DNA from: Aspidiotus rigidus
Taxonomy: Eukaryota > Arthropoda > Insecta > Hemiptera > Diaspididae
NCBI GenBank assembly: GCA_035079385.1
Contig: JAVHKY010000008.1
Coordinates: 2,650,001 to 2,714,000 of the forward strand
Length of the DNA stretch: 64,000 bases
Direction: 5' to 3'
Positions 12,651-23,200 of this stretch are shown piece by piece. A program made the translations under genes and the position numbers. The notes beneath the pieces were generated by a model. It was not told the DNA's origin, did not search any database, and saw only the letters and a list, made by a program, of their open reading frames with translations. Position 1 is the first letter of the stretch; every line of letters starts with the position of its first letter.

Positions 12651-12704
12651 AACATTAAGTGCCGAAACTTTTCATTTTTAGTGCCGAAAAATCCGGCCTC
12701 TGCT

Positions 12705-13130
12705 TATCAAGTTGTGCACTTAAGATTTACGAAACTTCTTCTACCGATCAATGACATATGATCGACCCGAAACCAACATTAATTTATAAAAAACAAGGAG
12801 TCGACTGAATTTCGAGGTCAACGATGAGTTCATGCGATTTTGAGTCGACTTTCAGTCATTTGGGTGGATTTGCGGTCGACAATATTGACAGAAATCGACT
12901 CGAAATCGACGTCGATCTCGAGTTGTCTTACGATCCTTTGTTGAATTACCCCATGCCTCCACTCCCACTCATATGATATCGATCGCTGACAAAAGAAAAA
13001 CTGTCGAAAAAGTTTTTTTGGCAGCTCAACGTCGAGTATTTGGCGTTGATTAATGCATCAATCGACGTTTTTTGCACTTTTCCGAGACTTATTGGCAAGC
13101 GTGTAAGAAACTTTTTATCAACTCAGTCGA
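12705..13130 (-). repeat. GTCGA-rich dispersed element with palindromic end
   Basis: Starts with AAGTTGTGCACTTAAGAT, a short palindromic end (AAGT-TGTGC-ACTT). It then carries scattered GTCGACT/CGACGTCGA motifs. The same end is seen in the opposite orientation at 15575-15597 and 34990-35010, which shows that this family has a defined terminus. The far end is unclear. Confidence 0.6.
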
Positions 13131-13139
13131 CTTGAAAAG

Positions 13140-15370
13140 AACTAAAAATTTCGTAAGTGTCGATTTCAAATAAACAGTCATAGTAGGTGTGGATTTGAAG
13201 ACATACTTTGTGGAGGAGAGTAATAATAATTTTTTCCTCCACTTCGCCTCAAAAATATGTTTGCAAAGTATAATTTGAGCGCTTCGGAGAAGATGCATCT
13301 CCCTACCTGCATATCCGTATCTGATAGACAGGTACAAAGATACAATTTTATGGCTGGCTTCCTCATTATTATTTCTTGAATCTTGTATACTGATCTCTTT
13401 CAAATATCCTCAGTTAGTGAGTTTCCTAGGGCGACAATTTGTTTGTTGAGTCCCATTAATTTTCGAAGACACACTGTGCTTTATTTTATGATCAAAGCCT
13501 GTTCAACAAAAATCAGATATTTCGACGAATTACACATACTCCACACGATCGCCATTAAGAATAAATCTGACATAAGGCTACGACATGGAATGTGGAACCT
13601 GTTGCGCAATTGACAATTCGAGCGAATGTAGGCAACCAATCGCAGAACTTATCACCGGTTTTGCTTTTATCGTCGTAGGCTCCTACGTTAAAATGGGACT
13701 CGTTAATATTCGCGCAAATATGTACCTACGAACTAATTAATGTCGCCAGTTTTGTCCATACTTATCCATTTTCGACGACGAAAACTTCACGTATAGGCGA
13801 AAGTGAATACTTATCATTCGGGAAAATTTTTTAACGCGATTAGTGACCCGTTTTTGCAACGAAGTTTCGACCATAATACGCCAAATATTGACGGAAATTT
13901 CGTAATCGCGCGTACATGTGAACCGCACTTCCGAATGTCCAAATTGCAATCAGTATCGGTTCAGGAAACTAAAATCCTTATCTAAACTAGCCCCTATACG
14001 AACTGTTTTTCGGTTGTTTACGAAAAGACGAGTGCATCTGTTAAGGCGCGAAACGATAAAATTTTTTGTCGACACGATAAATTTATTTCGCGATATTGTA
14101 TATAGTTTATTTATTGACTTACGTCGTCCATAGGTTGGTAGCGATAGGACTGTACCGTAAAACCAGCAAGGACCCAAGGACATCGACAATCGCGGAATAA
14201 TATAGCGCTAACCCTATAACCTGGATATCGCACTTAGAGAAATCAGTTGTAATGTCTACCTGTTGTTTGAAGGCGATTTACTATTATTATTTATCGATGG
14301 CGATGCTAGTTTCAAGTACCTATAGGTATTCGAGATTCTTCATTTAACGTTGGTCACGCTTCTACGATGATGCGCCGCGAAATATTAATGGAACCTTCCT
14401 TCCATTTCCGTGCATATTCCTCAACATTGGAATATCTCACACTGCGACCTTTCAAAAATGCGCGTACCAAACTCTCTACTGTTTGCTTCATAACCTTTGA
14501 CGTTTTATCGCGTTAGTCCATTTCACCACTGTGCTAATTTTTCAACTCACCACACAGTCCGGCACATTCGTCGGTATTTAATAATCGTCTAAATGACCTT
14601 GAGAACATTTTAAAATGCATTAATGATCGTTTCGAAAGTTGTTCTGCATTTAGTTTCGCGAAAAACATTGTAGATTATCTGCGTTGCATGTGCAAAATCG
14701 TAAAGCACATGTTAAATTAAGTTAATGTTAATCACCGCGCGCGTAGTCGAGTTGATTCGAGTGAAGTTACACCAGCTCTGGATAATCTGTACGCTGAGTC
14801 CGCCCAACTATCTGAGGCGGCTCGCGAATAAATTTCAAAATACCTACTCGACTAAATCCAAAAATTTTTATTCAAACAACTTTCCAATGAAAACAACGAT
14901 CGGTTGCGAAGAATTTGCTCGCGGCTTCCGAGCTCACCAGTACTCTACGATTGCTTACGTACAGATTTATTCGGACGAAGACGTTGTAGAAAAGAGTCTC
15001 GAGGCTGGATTGAATATAATTTTACAACTAACGAAAACCAGATTATCTGTTCAGGGAAAATATTAATTAACGCGCTGAAAAATAATTACAGATTAATGTA
15101 TTAAAGGTTGACGTGAAAATGGGAAGTTGAAAAAGCAATGTAAAATGAAAATTAAATCGTGTAGGCAGATCATCGAGAGGCTGCCTGACAGAAAGGTGAA
15201 GAACTAGGCAGAGTTTCGAATCCTAATTTTTAAAAGTGAAGTGAAATTTTAGAATGTCGTGATTCAAGCAGTACTGAGTTCAGAGAGAGGCAACTCTGGA
15301 AGAAGAGAAAGGGTCTGATAGAAGACTCATTTTGTTCGCTGCACACGCCCAGAGAACCATGACGATACCA
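13140..15370. other. unique sequence without recognised gene
   Basis: CpG-rich, non-repetitive sequence. Overlapping short ORFs occur on both strands (13803-13985, 13737-13949, 14725-15066) with no domain or splice support. May be regulatory or 5' non-coding sequence of E93; nothing specific is visible. Confidence 0.5.
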
Positions 15371-15379
15371 AATCGCTGG

Positions 15380-15597
15380 CGATTAGATGAATAATCAATT
15401 CGCTATTTCCACCGAAAATCGACTCAACAACGACGTCGAATTTGGGTCGATTCAGTTCCAGCCCAATGTCGAGCCTAAATAACTGGATCGACTCATCGTC
15501 GACATCGAGATTGAGTCGACTCCCTGTGTTATGAATTGATGTGGACTGAATATCGACGTCGAAATTTCATAAATCTTGAGTGCACAACCACGCTGAT
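15380..15597 (+). repeat. GTCGA-rich dispersed element, terminal part
   Basis: The block ATCGACTCATCGTCGACATC, then TATCGACGTCGAAATTTC and CTTGAGTGCACAACC is shared in order with 34870-35010. It ends with the same GTGCAC-containing terminus found at 12705. Confidence 0.65.
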
Positions 15598-15619
15598 GTA
15601 TAGTCGGCGCTGATGGTTG

Positions 15620-15835
15620 CACTGTTTCCTCAACTAAGCAATATTATCGGCCCACCAGTAAATAGTTCTCCTCTTCCTTGGAGGACCTAACCTGGGCTTG
15701 GCTACATCGCGTGCTTTGGTAACAGCCAGAACCGGATCTAGTTTTTGTGAGCCCCATGGCCAAATTTTCACAATAAAACCCATTCTATAGGAGAGACTTT
15801 TGAAAAATTTGCCTTCCGCCATGTGAAGTCCAACG
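15620..15835. repeat. low-copy dispersed repeat (GGATCTAG...GGCCAAATTTT)
   Basis: The segment CGGATCTAGTTTTTGTGAGC and the following CCATGGCCAAATTTTCACAA are matched, with substitutions, at 28118-28200 and more weakly near 48120 and 48560. Identity unknown. The minus-strand ORF 15634-15822 is not supported as a gene. Confidence 0.5.
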
Positions 15836-16104
15836 AAAACGAAAATGGTTCGCGTCCAACATTATTAGCAAAAACGACAGCTTTCTTAGGAAAGTTAAAC
15901 GAGGAACGCGGGCATCTGTTCTATAAGTCAAACTGGTTTTGGTATTCAGAATTCAAGGAAGCCTAGTCCTAGTATAAAGGAGGCCTAGACCTACTATAAG
16001 CCTAGTATAAAATAGGACGTCATCAAAGACCTTGACTTATTCTAAGGACATCGAAATGTATAGCTCGAGAGTTGACCTTTTTCCAAGTCCCTCTCCGGTA
16101 AAGG

Positions 16105-16252
16105 AAGATGGTAAGAGCGGACCTTCACAAGAATCCTATAGATAAGGATAGAAGAGGAAATATAACGAAAAAAACTCCTGGCCCGAGCGGAAACCGAACC
16201 CGCGACCTCTCGTTTTCATGACGAGCTCGATTACCACTACGCTACCAGGCCC
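16105..16252 (-). mobile_element. tRNA-derived SINE, copy 1 (truncated)
   Basis: Minus strand. A tRNA-like head (16179-16251) is followed by an A/T-rich body containing CGTTATATTTCCTCTTCTATCC, cut short near 16105. The next unit follows directly upstream, so the copies are tandem with a spacing of about 304 bp. Confidence 0.8.
16179..16251 (-). other. tRNA-like SINE head with A and B boxes
   Basis: 73 nt with an A box (TAGCGTAGTGG) and a B box (GGTTCGGTTTCC, one extra T against consensus). The acceptor stem pairs GGCCTGG with TCGGGCC, and the anticodon stem is CTCGT/ACGAG. The anticodon loop CATGAAA lacks U33, so it is a SINE promoter rather than a working tRNA gene. Confidence 0.8.
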
Positions 16253-16551
16253 TAAGATTAGATCGTCATATTTCGCCTTCAGATGGAAGTTCCACTTACT
16301 TGTGAATGATTGGGTCCGCAGACCACAATACATTAGACGTTGCAAAGGTACACTAAAGACTATAGGAAAGAACCGCGAATCACTGGAAGAGGGGCGGTTG
16401 AATAAAGGAAGATGGGAAGAGCGGACATATAGATAAGGATACAAGAGGAAATATAACGAAAAAATCTCCTGGCCCGAGCGGGAACCGAACCCGCGACCTC
16501 TCGTTTTCATGACGAGTGTGATAACTACAACACTGCCAGGCTCTAAGATTA
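16253..16551 (-). mobile_element. tRNA-derived SINE, copy 2 (near full length)
   Basis: Minus-strand unit of about 300 bp: tRNA-like head, CCTCTTGTATCC body, then a tail reading CCATCTGAAGGCGAAATATG and CTAATCTTAG that abuts the head of copy 1. The translated frame 16136-16609 simply reads through both SINEs. Confidence 0.8.
16470..16542 (-). other. tRNA-like SINE head, second copy
   Basis: Same structure as 16179-16251 with an intact B box (GGTTCGGTTCC) but a decayed A box (CAGTGTTGTAGTTATC). Not a functional tRNA. Confidence 0.75.
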
Positions 16552-16650
16552 GGTCGTCATATTTCGCCTTCAGATGGAAGTCGCTCGGGCCTGGAGATTT
16601 TTTCGTCATATTCCCTCTTCTATCCTTATCCCTGTCCTATCATATGTAGC
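16552..16650. repeat. SINE tail plus inverted SINE fragment
   Basis: 16553-16589 repeats the minus-strand SINE tail (TCGTCATATTTCGCCTTCAG). 16590-16640 (CTCGGGCCTGGAGATTTTTT, TATTCCCTCTTCTATCC) is the head-body junction of the same SINE on the plus strand, so the array ends in an inverted partial copy. Confidence 0.75.
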
Positions 16651-16849
16651 TGGAGAGTTGAAAGTTTTCCAATTTTTTCGGCGGACGGCGCACGGCGCGC
16701 GGCGAATTTCTCCAAAAACCTCCCAGAGAACCGGTTCCCTGTTGAAATGGTTCAAGTTCCCCTCCTATCATGTATAGCTCGGATTGGACTTGGAAACATT
16801 TCGACTTTCGAGACACACAAAACGCTCTATAAGAGGATGACAGTGTATC

Positions 16850-17461
16850 GATTCCAGATCGAAGTCAATTTGAAGTCGACCTGAAAACTAAAAGTCGACT
16901 GTTAATTGACGTAACAAAGTGGTCGATTTCAGGGCGATGGAAGAGTTTGATAATCTCGATTTGAGTTTGATACGAAGTCGACCTGCGTGCATTACCAAAG
17001 AGCAACAAATTGATTTGAAATTGACTCACCAAAGCAGTATATGGAAAAAATTTGAAGAAGTCGACTCAGAATCGACTCTAGAGCGCCATGGGTTGAATTC
17101 AACCTGCGTGCATTACCAGAGAACAACAAATCGATTCGAAACTGATCCAACAAAGTAGTCGACTCTAGAGCGACGTCGGTTTTAGAAGTCGATTCGAAGT
17201 CGACCTGCGTGCATTATCAGAAAACAACAAATCGATTTGAAACTGACCCAACAAAGCAGTCTAGGGAAAAATTTGAAGAAGTCGTCTCGAAATCGACGCT
17301 AGATCAACGTCGTGTAGAGGTCGACTTGCGTGTATTACCAGAGAACTACAAATCGACTTGAAATTGACGGACAAAAGCAGCCGAGTTCAGATCGATACAA
17401 TCAAATTGGAGAAGTCGAGATCGCTATCGTCGATTTGAGGTCAATCTAAAGTCAACCAATA
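16850..17461 (+). repeat. GTCGA-rich tandem array (~100-122-bp units)
   Basis: The core CCTGCGTGCATTACCAGA-GAAC-ACAAATCGA recurs at about 16981, 17101, 17203 and 17325, giving spacings of 120, 102 and 122 bp. Each unit also carries GACCCAACAAAGCAGTC and GAAGTCGACTC-type segments. The array resumes at 19004 after the mitochondrial insertion and appears reverse-complemented at 35860-37380. The ORF 16919-17158 is repeat sequence. Confidence 0.85.
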
Positions 17462-17512
17462 TTTTTTTTTTTTTTTTTTTCATTAAATTTTTATTGAACT
17501 GCCGGGTAGGCA

Positions 17513-17925
17513 TACACAAATAATATTACACTTAAAATTAAAATATCTCCTAATCGATTAAACAATATTACTAAAATACTTAATTTTATAACAACATAAT
17601 TATTATAATAAATAATTAATAAGAAAGATATTAAACCTAATAAATCTCATCAAAAAATTATTATTATTAAATTTAATCTAGAAATTAATATAATTATAAT
17701 AAAAACAAATATTATAATTAAATATGAATAATTATTATTATTTAAATAAATATAATTATAATAAATAGTTAAAACTCTAATTATTAACACTATAATTAAA
17801 AATAACAAATTAAACTTATCAAAATAAAATATTCTATTTATATAGAAATAATTGAACATGAATAAATTTAAATTAATAATTAATTTAATTTTAATAATTA
17901 AAATTATTATAACAAAAAAAAATAT
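17513..17925 (-). pseudogene. nad5: nuclear copy of mitochondrial nad5 (N-terminal part)
   Basis: With the invertebrate mitochondrial code the minus strand reads without a stop through IFYFDKFNLLFLIIV, LNLIIIIFWWDLLGLMSFLL and IYYNN, to LFNRLGDILILS. This matches the conserved NADH dehydrogenase subunit 5 stretch normally written GWDGLGLVSYCLVIYYQN and LSNRIGDV. Two consecutive TGA codons (17647-17652) are tryptophans in that code and stops in the nuclear code. The reading breaks off near 17513 at the LINE-like tail. NADH-ubiquinone oxidoreductase subunits are membrane proteins of complex I; here it is a relic. Confidence 0.88.
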
Positions 17926-17932
17926 TAATCAA

Positions 17933-17992
17933 ATTTTAATTAATTTAAATAATGATTTTGTACATCATTTAATAATTATTAATTATAAAAAT
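17933..17992 (+). other. trnT: relic of mitochondrial tRNA-Thr (UGU)
   Basis: Cloverleaf-like sequence with a perfect 5-bp anticodon stem (ATGAT/ATCAT). Its loop TTTGTAC places UGU at positions 34-36. The T arm is TTAAT-AATT-ATTAA, and the acceptor pairs ATTTTAA with ATAAAAAT with one mismatch. The D arm is minimal, as is common in arthropod mitochondrial tRNAs. Threonine tRNA on the same strand just upstream of nad6 fits the usual insect order T-P-nad6-cob, although no trnP is visible. Confidence 0.55.
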
Positions 17993-18038
17993 AAACTTAT
18001 TAATTATATTATTTATCATTATAATAAATTTTTCTAAC

Positions 18039-18422
18039 TTGATAATTATTTCTATAAGAATTTTAATAACATTATTGATAATTTTTTTATTTAAAAATTC
18101 AATTATTTTAATAATAATTTTATTAATTCAAATTTCAAGAATAATTTTTATTATTACAATTTTAATAATAAATTATTCATCTTATATTGAAATAAAAAAA
18201 TTAAATATCTATTTATTGGAAATAATAATTTTTATCAACTTGATATTTAAATTTAAATATAAAAAAATTAATTATATAATTTTTTTTTTAATTTCTTCAA
18301 AAATATTTTTAAAAAAACTTATTATTATATTAATTTTATTATTAATATTAATATATATATTAAATATAAATTTTAATTCAAAAATTAAATTTAAAAAATT
18401 TTATGAAAATATTTTTAATTAA
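18039..18422 (+). pseudogene. nad6: nuclear copy of mitochondrial nad6
   Basis: A 127-codon open frame of very hydrophobic residues (stretch LMMILLIQISSMIFIITILM in the mitochondrial code). Its size and position immediately before cob are right for NADH dehydrogenase subunit 6. Sequence similarity is weak because nad6 is fast-evolving; the call rests mainly on synteny and hydropathy. It overlaps the start of cob by 20 nt. Confidence 0.65.
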
Positions 18423-19003
18423 GACATCTACAAATTTAAATATTATATGAAATATTGGATCATTAATTATATTAATATATTTATTCAAGTTTTTATTGGA
18501 TTTTTTATTTCAATAAATTATTTTTCATATTCAATTGATATATTTATTAATTCATGTATAATTTTTTATAATTTAAATTATGGATGAATATTTCGTTTTT
18601 TTCATAGAAATTTAACATCAATAATTTTTATTTTAATTTTCCTACATATATTACGAAGATTAATTTATAAAAATTTTATAAATATTAAAATATGATATTC
18701 TGTATTATTAATAATAATTTTATTAATAATAATTTCTTTTTTAGTCTATTCTCTTGTTTGAAGACAAATATCCTACTGAGCAAGAATAGTTATTACTAAT
18801 TTTATTGCTGTAATTCCATTAATTGGTAATAAATTAATATATTTGATTTGAGGTAATCGATTTATTAATAATATTTTAATTAATCGATTTTTTTCAATTC
18901 ATTTTATTTTAGCTATTATAATTTTAATATCTTCAATTATTCATTTAATTATTTTACATATTATTAATAAATCATCAAATCCTTTAAATTTAAATAATAA
19001 TTT
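18403..19003 (+). pseudogene. cob: nuclear copy of mitochondrial cob (first half, one-base deletion)
   Basis: Cytochrome b of complex III. From ATG 18403 the frame gives NLNIMWNIGSL, equivalent to the SNIS-WWNFGSLLG start. A one-base deletion around 18478-18482 then shifts the frame. The rest reads LNYGWMFRFFHSN (NYGWLIR-LHANG block), IFLHMLRS, VWSQMSYWASMVITN (PWGQMSFWGATVITN block), IPLIGN and LIWG, ending at SSNPLNLNNN (GSNNPLG block). The heme-binding region is thus recognisable but diverged. The C-terminal half is absent: the sequence returns to the GTCGA repeat at about 19004. Confidence 0.92.
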
Positions 19004-19290
19004 AGCAGAAAACTAAAAATTGACCCAATAGAGCAGTCGATTTCATGTCGATCAAAAAATTCAAAAGATGTCGACTGAAACTCGAATAAAATCGACATAA
19101 CAGAGCAGTTGATTTCGAGGTCGATAAAAGATTTCGAAAAGTCGGCTCAAAGTCGACCTGAAATCGGCGCAGGGCAAATAAGTCGAAACGGAGTCGATAT
19201 TTGACGATCCGCTATCGACCTGATAACAACGTCGACGTCAGGCCGATTTCAACCGATGCAATTTCGACCAAAACTGTCGTCTCGGAAATA
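19004..19290 (+). repeat. GTCGA-rich array, continuation after the mitochondrial insertion
   Basis: Resumes with CAGAAAACTAAAAATTGACC and CAATAGAGCAGTCGATTTC, corresponding to the middle of the unit seen at 17101-17325, then further GTCGA-containing units. Confidence 0.8.
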
Positions 19291-20038
19291 TTCCAGAGCC
19301 TCGTCATCGCAGATGGATCCTATCAATTTCTGAATTAGGGACGCGCACCTTCTCTCCCGCAAACCCGCACTATTAAATCTCTTTATCCCACTCAACATCA
19401 GATATCATCATCGGTAGTGATCTTACTTCCATCCATATCATCCTCTCCTGTTTCCACGTTGCCTGTTACCTCTCATCCATTCAACTTTTTCCACAAAGCT
19501 CGCAATTTAGAACTGTTAAAAGCTTGCGAAGAGAAGGAGAAGAAGAATTTTCTTTATACTGTATTTAAATAAAGTAAATTAGATCAACTTCAGTCGGTTG
19601 GGTCCTGAACTTTTAATGTATCAAAAAGAGTGGCTCATTTCATCTCTAAATGTCCATGTTGGACCTCCAACAGTAAGACAGCTAATAAAGTTTATATGTT
19701 ACCACATAATATAGGGTCTAACATTTCTTTAGAAATGAATTTCATAGTTTTCGTCGTAAGTATTTCGTCTTTTAATTGTGGAAAGAAGACGAGCACATAC
19801 TTGTTTCCGACGAATCCTCAGTTGTCCGTCGTATCGCGGTCAATTTTCCGAAAACTGACTTGAATTCTCGAGATTTGGTCGATCATTACATGCGTGGGTG
19901 AATTCAAATTACTCTCGGTAACCCGCACTTTTTAATGTATCAAAGTGAGCGTCTGACTTTGAAATAACGAATAGATTTTTTTTTTTTTTGACGCAACTGT
20001 GGTTCGATAATTTAATTTTAAAAATGTCTTTTTTACAG

Positions 20039-20235
20039 GTTCCCAGCACATAGCAGAAGGGTTAATGGGCAGAAGGAGATGGCAACATTACCAACAGCTC
20101 TTAATGGAAAATGTTCACTTGAAACACGAAGACAACAGACCAATGGAGAAGAAAGACTGGGCATCATCCGATAAGTGTAATATTTGTGATGAAAGCTCTA
20201 ATACCTCGCAACAAACAGTCGATAACATCGTTCCG
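20039..20235 (+). CDS. E93: E93 exon with start codon (coding 20065-20235)
   Basis: Acceptor CTTTTTTACAG ends at 20038; donor CCG|GTAAGTACC begins at 20236. From ATG 20065 it encodes 57 residues starting [13 protein letters not shown], the conserved N-terminal signature of E93/Mblk-1 proteins. It includes a CNIC cysteine pair (residues 39-42) and ends in phase 0. The frame is also open back to the acceptor (HIAEGL before the Met), so an upstream in-frame start in another exon cannot be excluded. Confidence 0.88.
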
Positions 20236-23200
20236 GTAAGTACCTTGCGGCTGTATACCCCTATATATATATTTTTTTTTTTTAGTTTTCAAATCGAGTC
20301 TTTCTTTCGATTTATTTTTGACCTCTGTACAGAGTTTAATGGGTCATCTTGATTATGCTCTGTACGTCCTCAATAGTTATATCTTCTTCGAGTGATGGTC
20401 AAATTTGTTACGAACGATTGTCGAAGCGTTGTTGCTTTGTGCTCTGAGACCACGATAACTTTCTCCCGAGAATATCCTGAATCCTTCTCATCGAATAAGT
20501 TCTACGAGTTGCTTTATTTTTTTGATGTCAAAAACTTGCGACTGCAAACAAAAACAATACTATCAATCCACGATGCACTCCTACAATGAATGTGTTGTCT
20601 CGAAATATATTTTACAATTAGGAACTATTTTACGATCACAGATCGTAATAATTTGGCAACGTGGGTAACTTCCTTCAACAATTTATCGTACTCGATGCTG
20701 GCGATTATCTCGAAAATCGAGGTAAACATGCTATTAAGTTTTTATGCAGTACATACTATAAAAGGAAAATTCCTCATTATCAAGATTTTTTTTTCCTCTC
20801 TACTGATGGAAACTCGATGACCATTCAATTTCATATAATTTACCGCATAAATTTCGAATAAATAAAACAAAAAATTAATACTCGTATCGCATGAATTACT
20901 CGCATTATATTTCGTGAGTACAAAAGTTGACGATAATTTTGAAATCACTCTAAAATGAACGAAAAGTAATTGAAAATCAATACCGACGATTCCTTATACC
21001 TTTTCTTTTCGTATTCATTGGTTCTTTTATTTGGCTTCTCCGGACTTATGGGGCTTGTCTATATTTACGCACCTGCATTCGCATTTAAATACGCCTTAAT
21101 TTAATTTTAAGACGTTATTTAACGTGTACGCGAACAAGTTGAGAAATCGATCCTTCAATCGTCTAGCAGAAAACCGAGTTCGAATAAGTTCATGAAGAAA
21201 AAATAGTTTCTTGATGGCCTCTTATTTTTTTATTTTTTTTTTTACTTTGGCCGGAGTAATTGCGTACATGAAGCTTTTAAAGCTTGATTTCAATAGATTC
21301 ATCTTCTAATGGAGAGATTTTCAGAAATTACACTCTCGTCAATTTCCATATTCCATAATTCGTAACGGCCTACTCCGCCCTCTGATTCACCCATGTTGCT
21401 TCGGTTGCCCGTCAATTTCCATTCAGGCGCCATCATGCAATCTTGTTTCTTCAGCCTCCTGAGATGAATTTCAACCCGACCCTACAAACCGTTTCTATTA
21501 TTTTAGTTTTGATACTCTTGTTCCTGATACCAGAGGCTCGTTCCATTGTTCTTGGACCAATTTCCTTGGTATTAAATCATCTCTCCGCACCGTCAAATAT
21601 TTCTGAAACTACGTTTTCAGTGTCCGAACCCTCTGTATCCAAGGTTCATTTAGTTTCCTACCATAAACTACCGTGTTTCTTTCCCCCCCCCTCCTCCCTT
21701 TTTCCTAGATATGCCGCTGTCTTCGGGAGTCGTCTTTGACTTCTTCTTCGGCTGTTGAAGTTATATAAACGAAGGTAGCGTTCTTGAGACTCAACGTGTA
21801 GTACTTTGAGTAACGAAGAGACCGTTCGCAATTCTTTTTCTATTTAGACACTTCTGAAAAAAAAAAGAAAGTGAAAAGAGTTTCATTTTGAGGCTGTACA
21901 GCATAATAATGAAAAGAGAAAATAGCCCGAGAGTCGAAACGTACACATATTTCCTTTTTTCCCACGTCGAAGCAGGCGAACTTCGCGAGAGGCAGGTAGT
22001 GGAGTCGAAAGCTTTAGAAATAAGTCTTTTCCGGACCATGCGATCGACATCAAGCTCTAAACGGTTAAAATGAACAAAGTGCTCGATACGTTGAGGAGAA
22101 AATGCATGGAAAAGAGGCGGTGGATGAGGCTGTTCAAGAAAGCAAATTTTTGAGAGCGTGAAACTTACGAAGAAGCATGCATGAAAGTAATTTTACGAAA
22201 AATGCTGAAACTGTGAACCCCATATTCAATAGAAACCCAGAGATCAAGAAAATTGATCGAAGTCCTCCTCAACTTTGAGAATGAATTTGATAGTAACATA
22301 TGATACGAGCTAATGAGGAACGCCAAGAATGAGTGGAGATTAGAAAGCGAATCACTCCAAAGGCACTAGACAGCGTTCACGTAATGCCATCAGTAAACAA
22401 TAACTATAGGGAAGGATGTGAAATGCGGACTGAAATACTTCATTCTCAAACCGCTCAAAGAACACTGCAGAAACTAGAAAAAGGCCGATGTCTTTAGGGA
22501 ACTCATGAATGAGGTGCTGAAAATTAATCAAAAAGCGTCCGTCAGTTACGTCAGATGATTTCAGCGATCCTTCAACACCTCCTTTTCTTAGTGAAATGAC
22601 TTGGCCTTCTCCTCCTTAATATTTCGCGATAGTTTTCAAAATGCGTTTGCTACCCCTACTTGTCATACTGAACGAAACTTTTTCATGCTCTATATCTAAG
22701 GCATACATTTAACCGCACGCCTCAAAAAACGAAATTGCCCGCTTATCGATAACACGCCTAGGAAACAAAATTGACACGCCTAAGAAATGTATTACACGGA
22801 TAAAAACGAAGTAAGTAGTGCACACATCCTCATATAAGTTGTGCACTCAAGATCCAAAACACTGGAAATCCTATGAAACAGACAAATACACAAAGTAAGT
22901 AGTGCACACATCTTGGTATAAGTTGTGCACACAAAATCAAAACACTCAAAATCTATTGAAGAGGACAAATACACCATCATGTAAGTAGTGCACACATTCC
23001 CATATAGTGCACACTTAAGAACATGCAGAACAATGTGCGATCCACATTTAATTCATTCAACTATGATATATCAAGTAAGTAAACCTGATGCAGGAAAAAG
23101 AAACAGGAAAGAAGACAATGGAATGCTTTGGTTACTGACAAGTCAGCACAAGCCTCAAGGCAGCATTCCAAGTGGAGTTTTTTTTTTTTTACCATCACTA

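Larger units (their letters stand above)
15905..16745 (+). repeat. family B hairpin-ended element interrupted by nested SINEs
   Basis: Begins with a degraded version of the family B head (CATCTGTTCTATAAGTCAAA, then CTGGTTTTGGTATT). It ends near 16745 with AACCGG-TTC-CCTGTT, a nearly perfect hairpin of the type seen at the right ends of the other hairpin-capped elements. Minisatellite units and CGGACGGCG precede the right end, as in 54672-54911. SINE sequence at about 16105-16650 has inserted inside it. The pairing of these two ends is inferred. Confidence 0.5.
17462..19003. mobile_element. mitochondrial DNA insertion (NUMT) joined to a poly(A) LINE-like 3' end
   Basis: A block of extremely AT-rich DNA cuts into a GTCGA tandem array, which continues on both sides. 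Read on the minus strand, it ends in a 19-nt A tract (T run 17462-17480) preceded by about 32 nt of non-mitochondrial sequence (GCCTACCCGGCAG, then CAATAAAAATTTAATG with an AATAAA signal). This joins directly to nad5 sequence. Towards higher coordinates come a trnT-like fold, nad6 and a truncated cob. UGA and AGA codons fit the invertebrate mitochondrial code only, so none of it can be a nuclear protein gene. No clear target-site duplication is seen. It is either a retroposed chimera or a DNA-level fusion. Confidence 0.9.

Noticed and set aside
16179..16542. Two apparent tRNA genes
   Set aside because: The anticodon loop lacks U33, one A box or B box is damaged in each, and both are attached to SINE bodies.
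16136..16609. 157-codon minus-strand ORF with an internal repeat
   Set aside because: It is a read-through of two tandem tRNA-derived SINEs; the repeated peptide reflects the repeated SINE.
17650..18037. Two AT-rich ORFs in standard code
   Set aside because: 17650-17859 minus is a nad5 piece cut at mitochondrial Trp codons; 17852-18037 plus is antisense to nad5 and trnT.
21443..21739. 98-codon ORF with a signal-peptide-like stretch
   Set aside because: Non-ATG start, no splice or conservation evidence, and simple C/T-rich composition in its second half.
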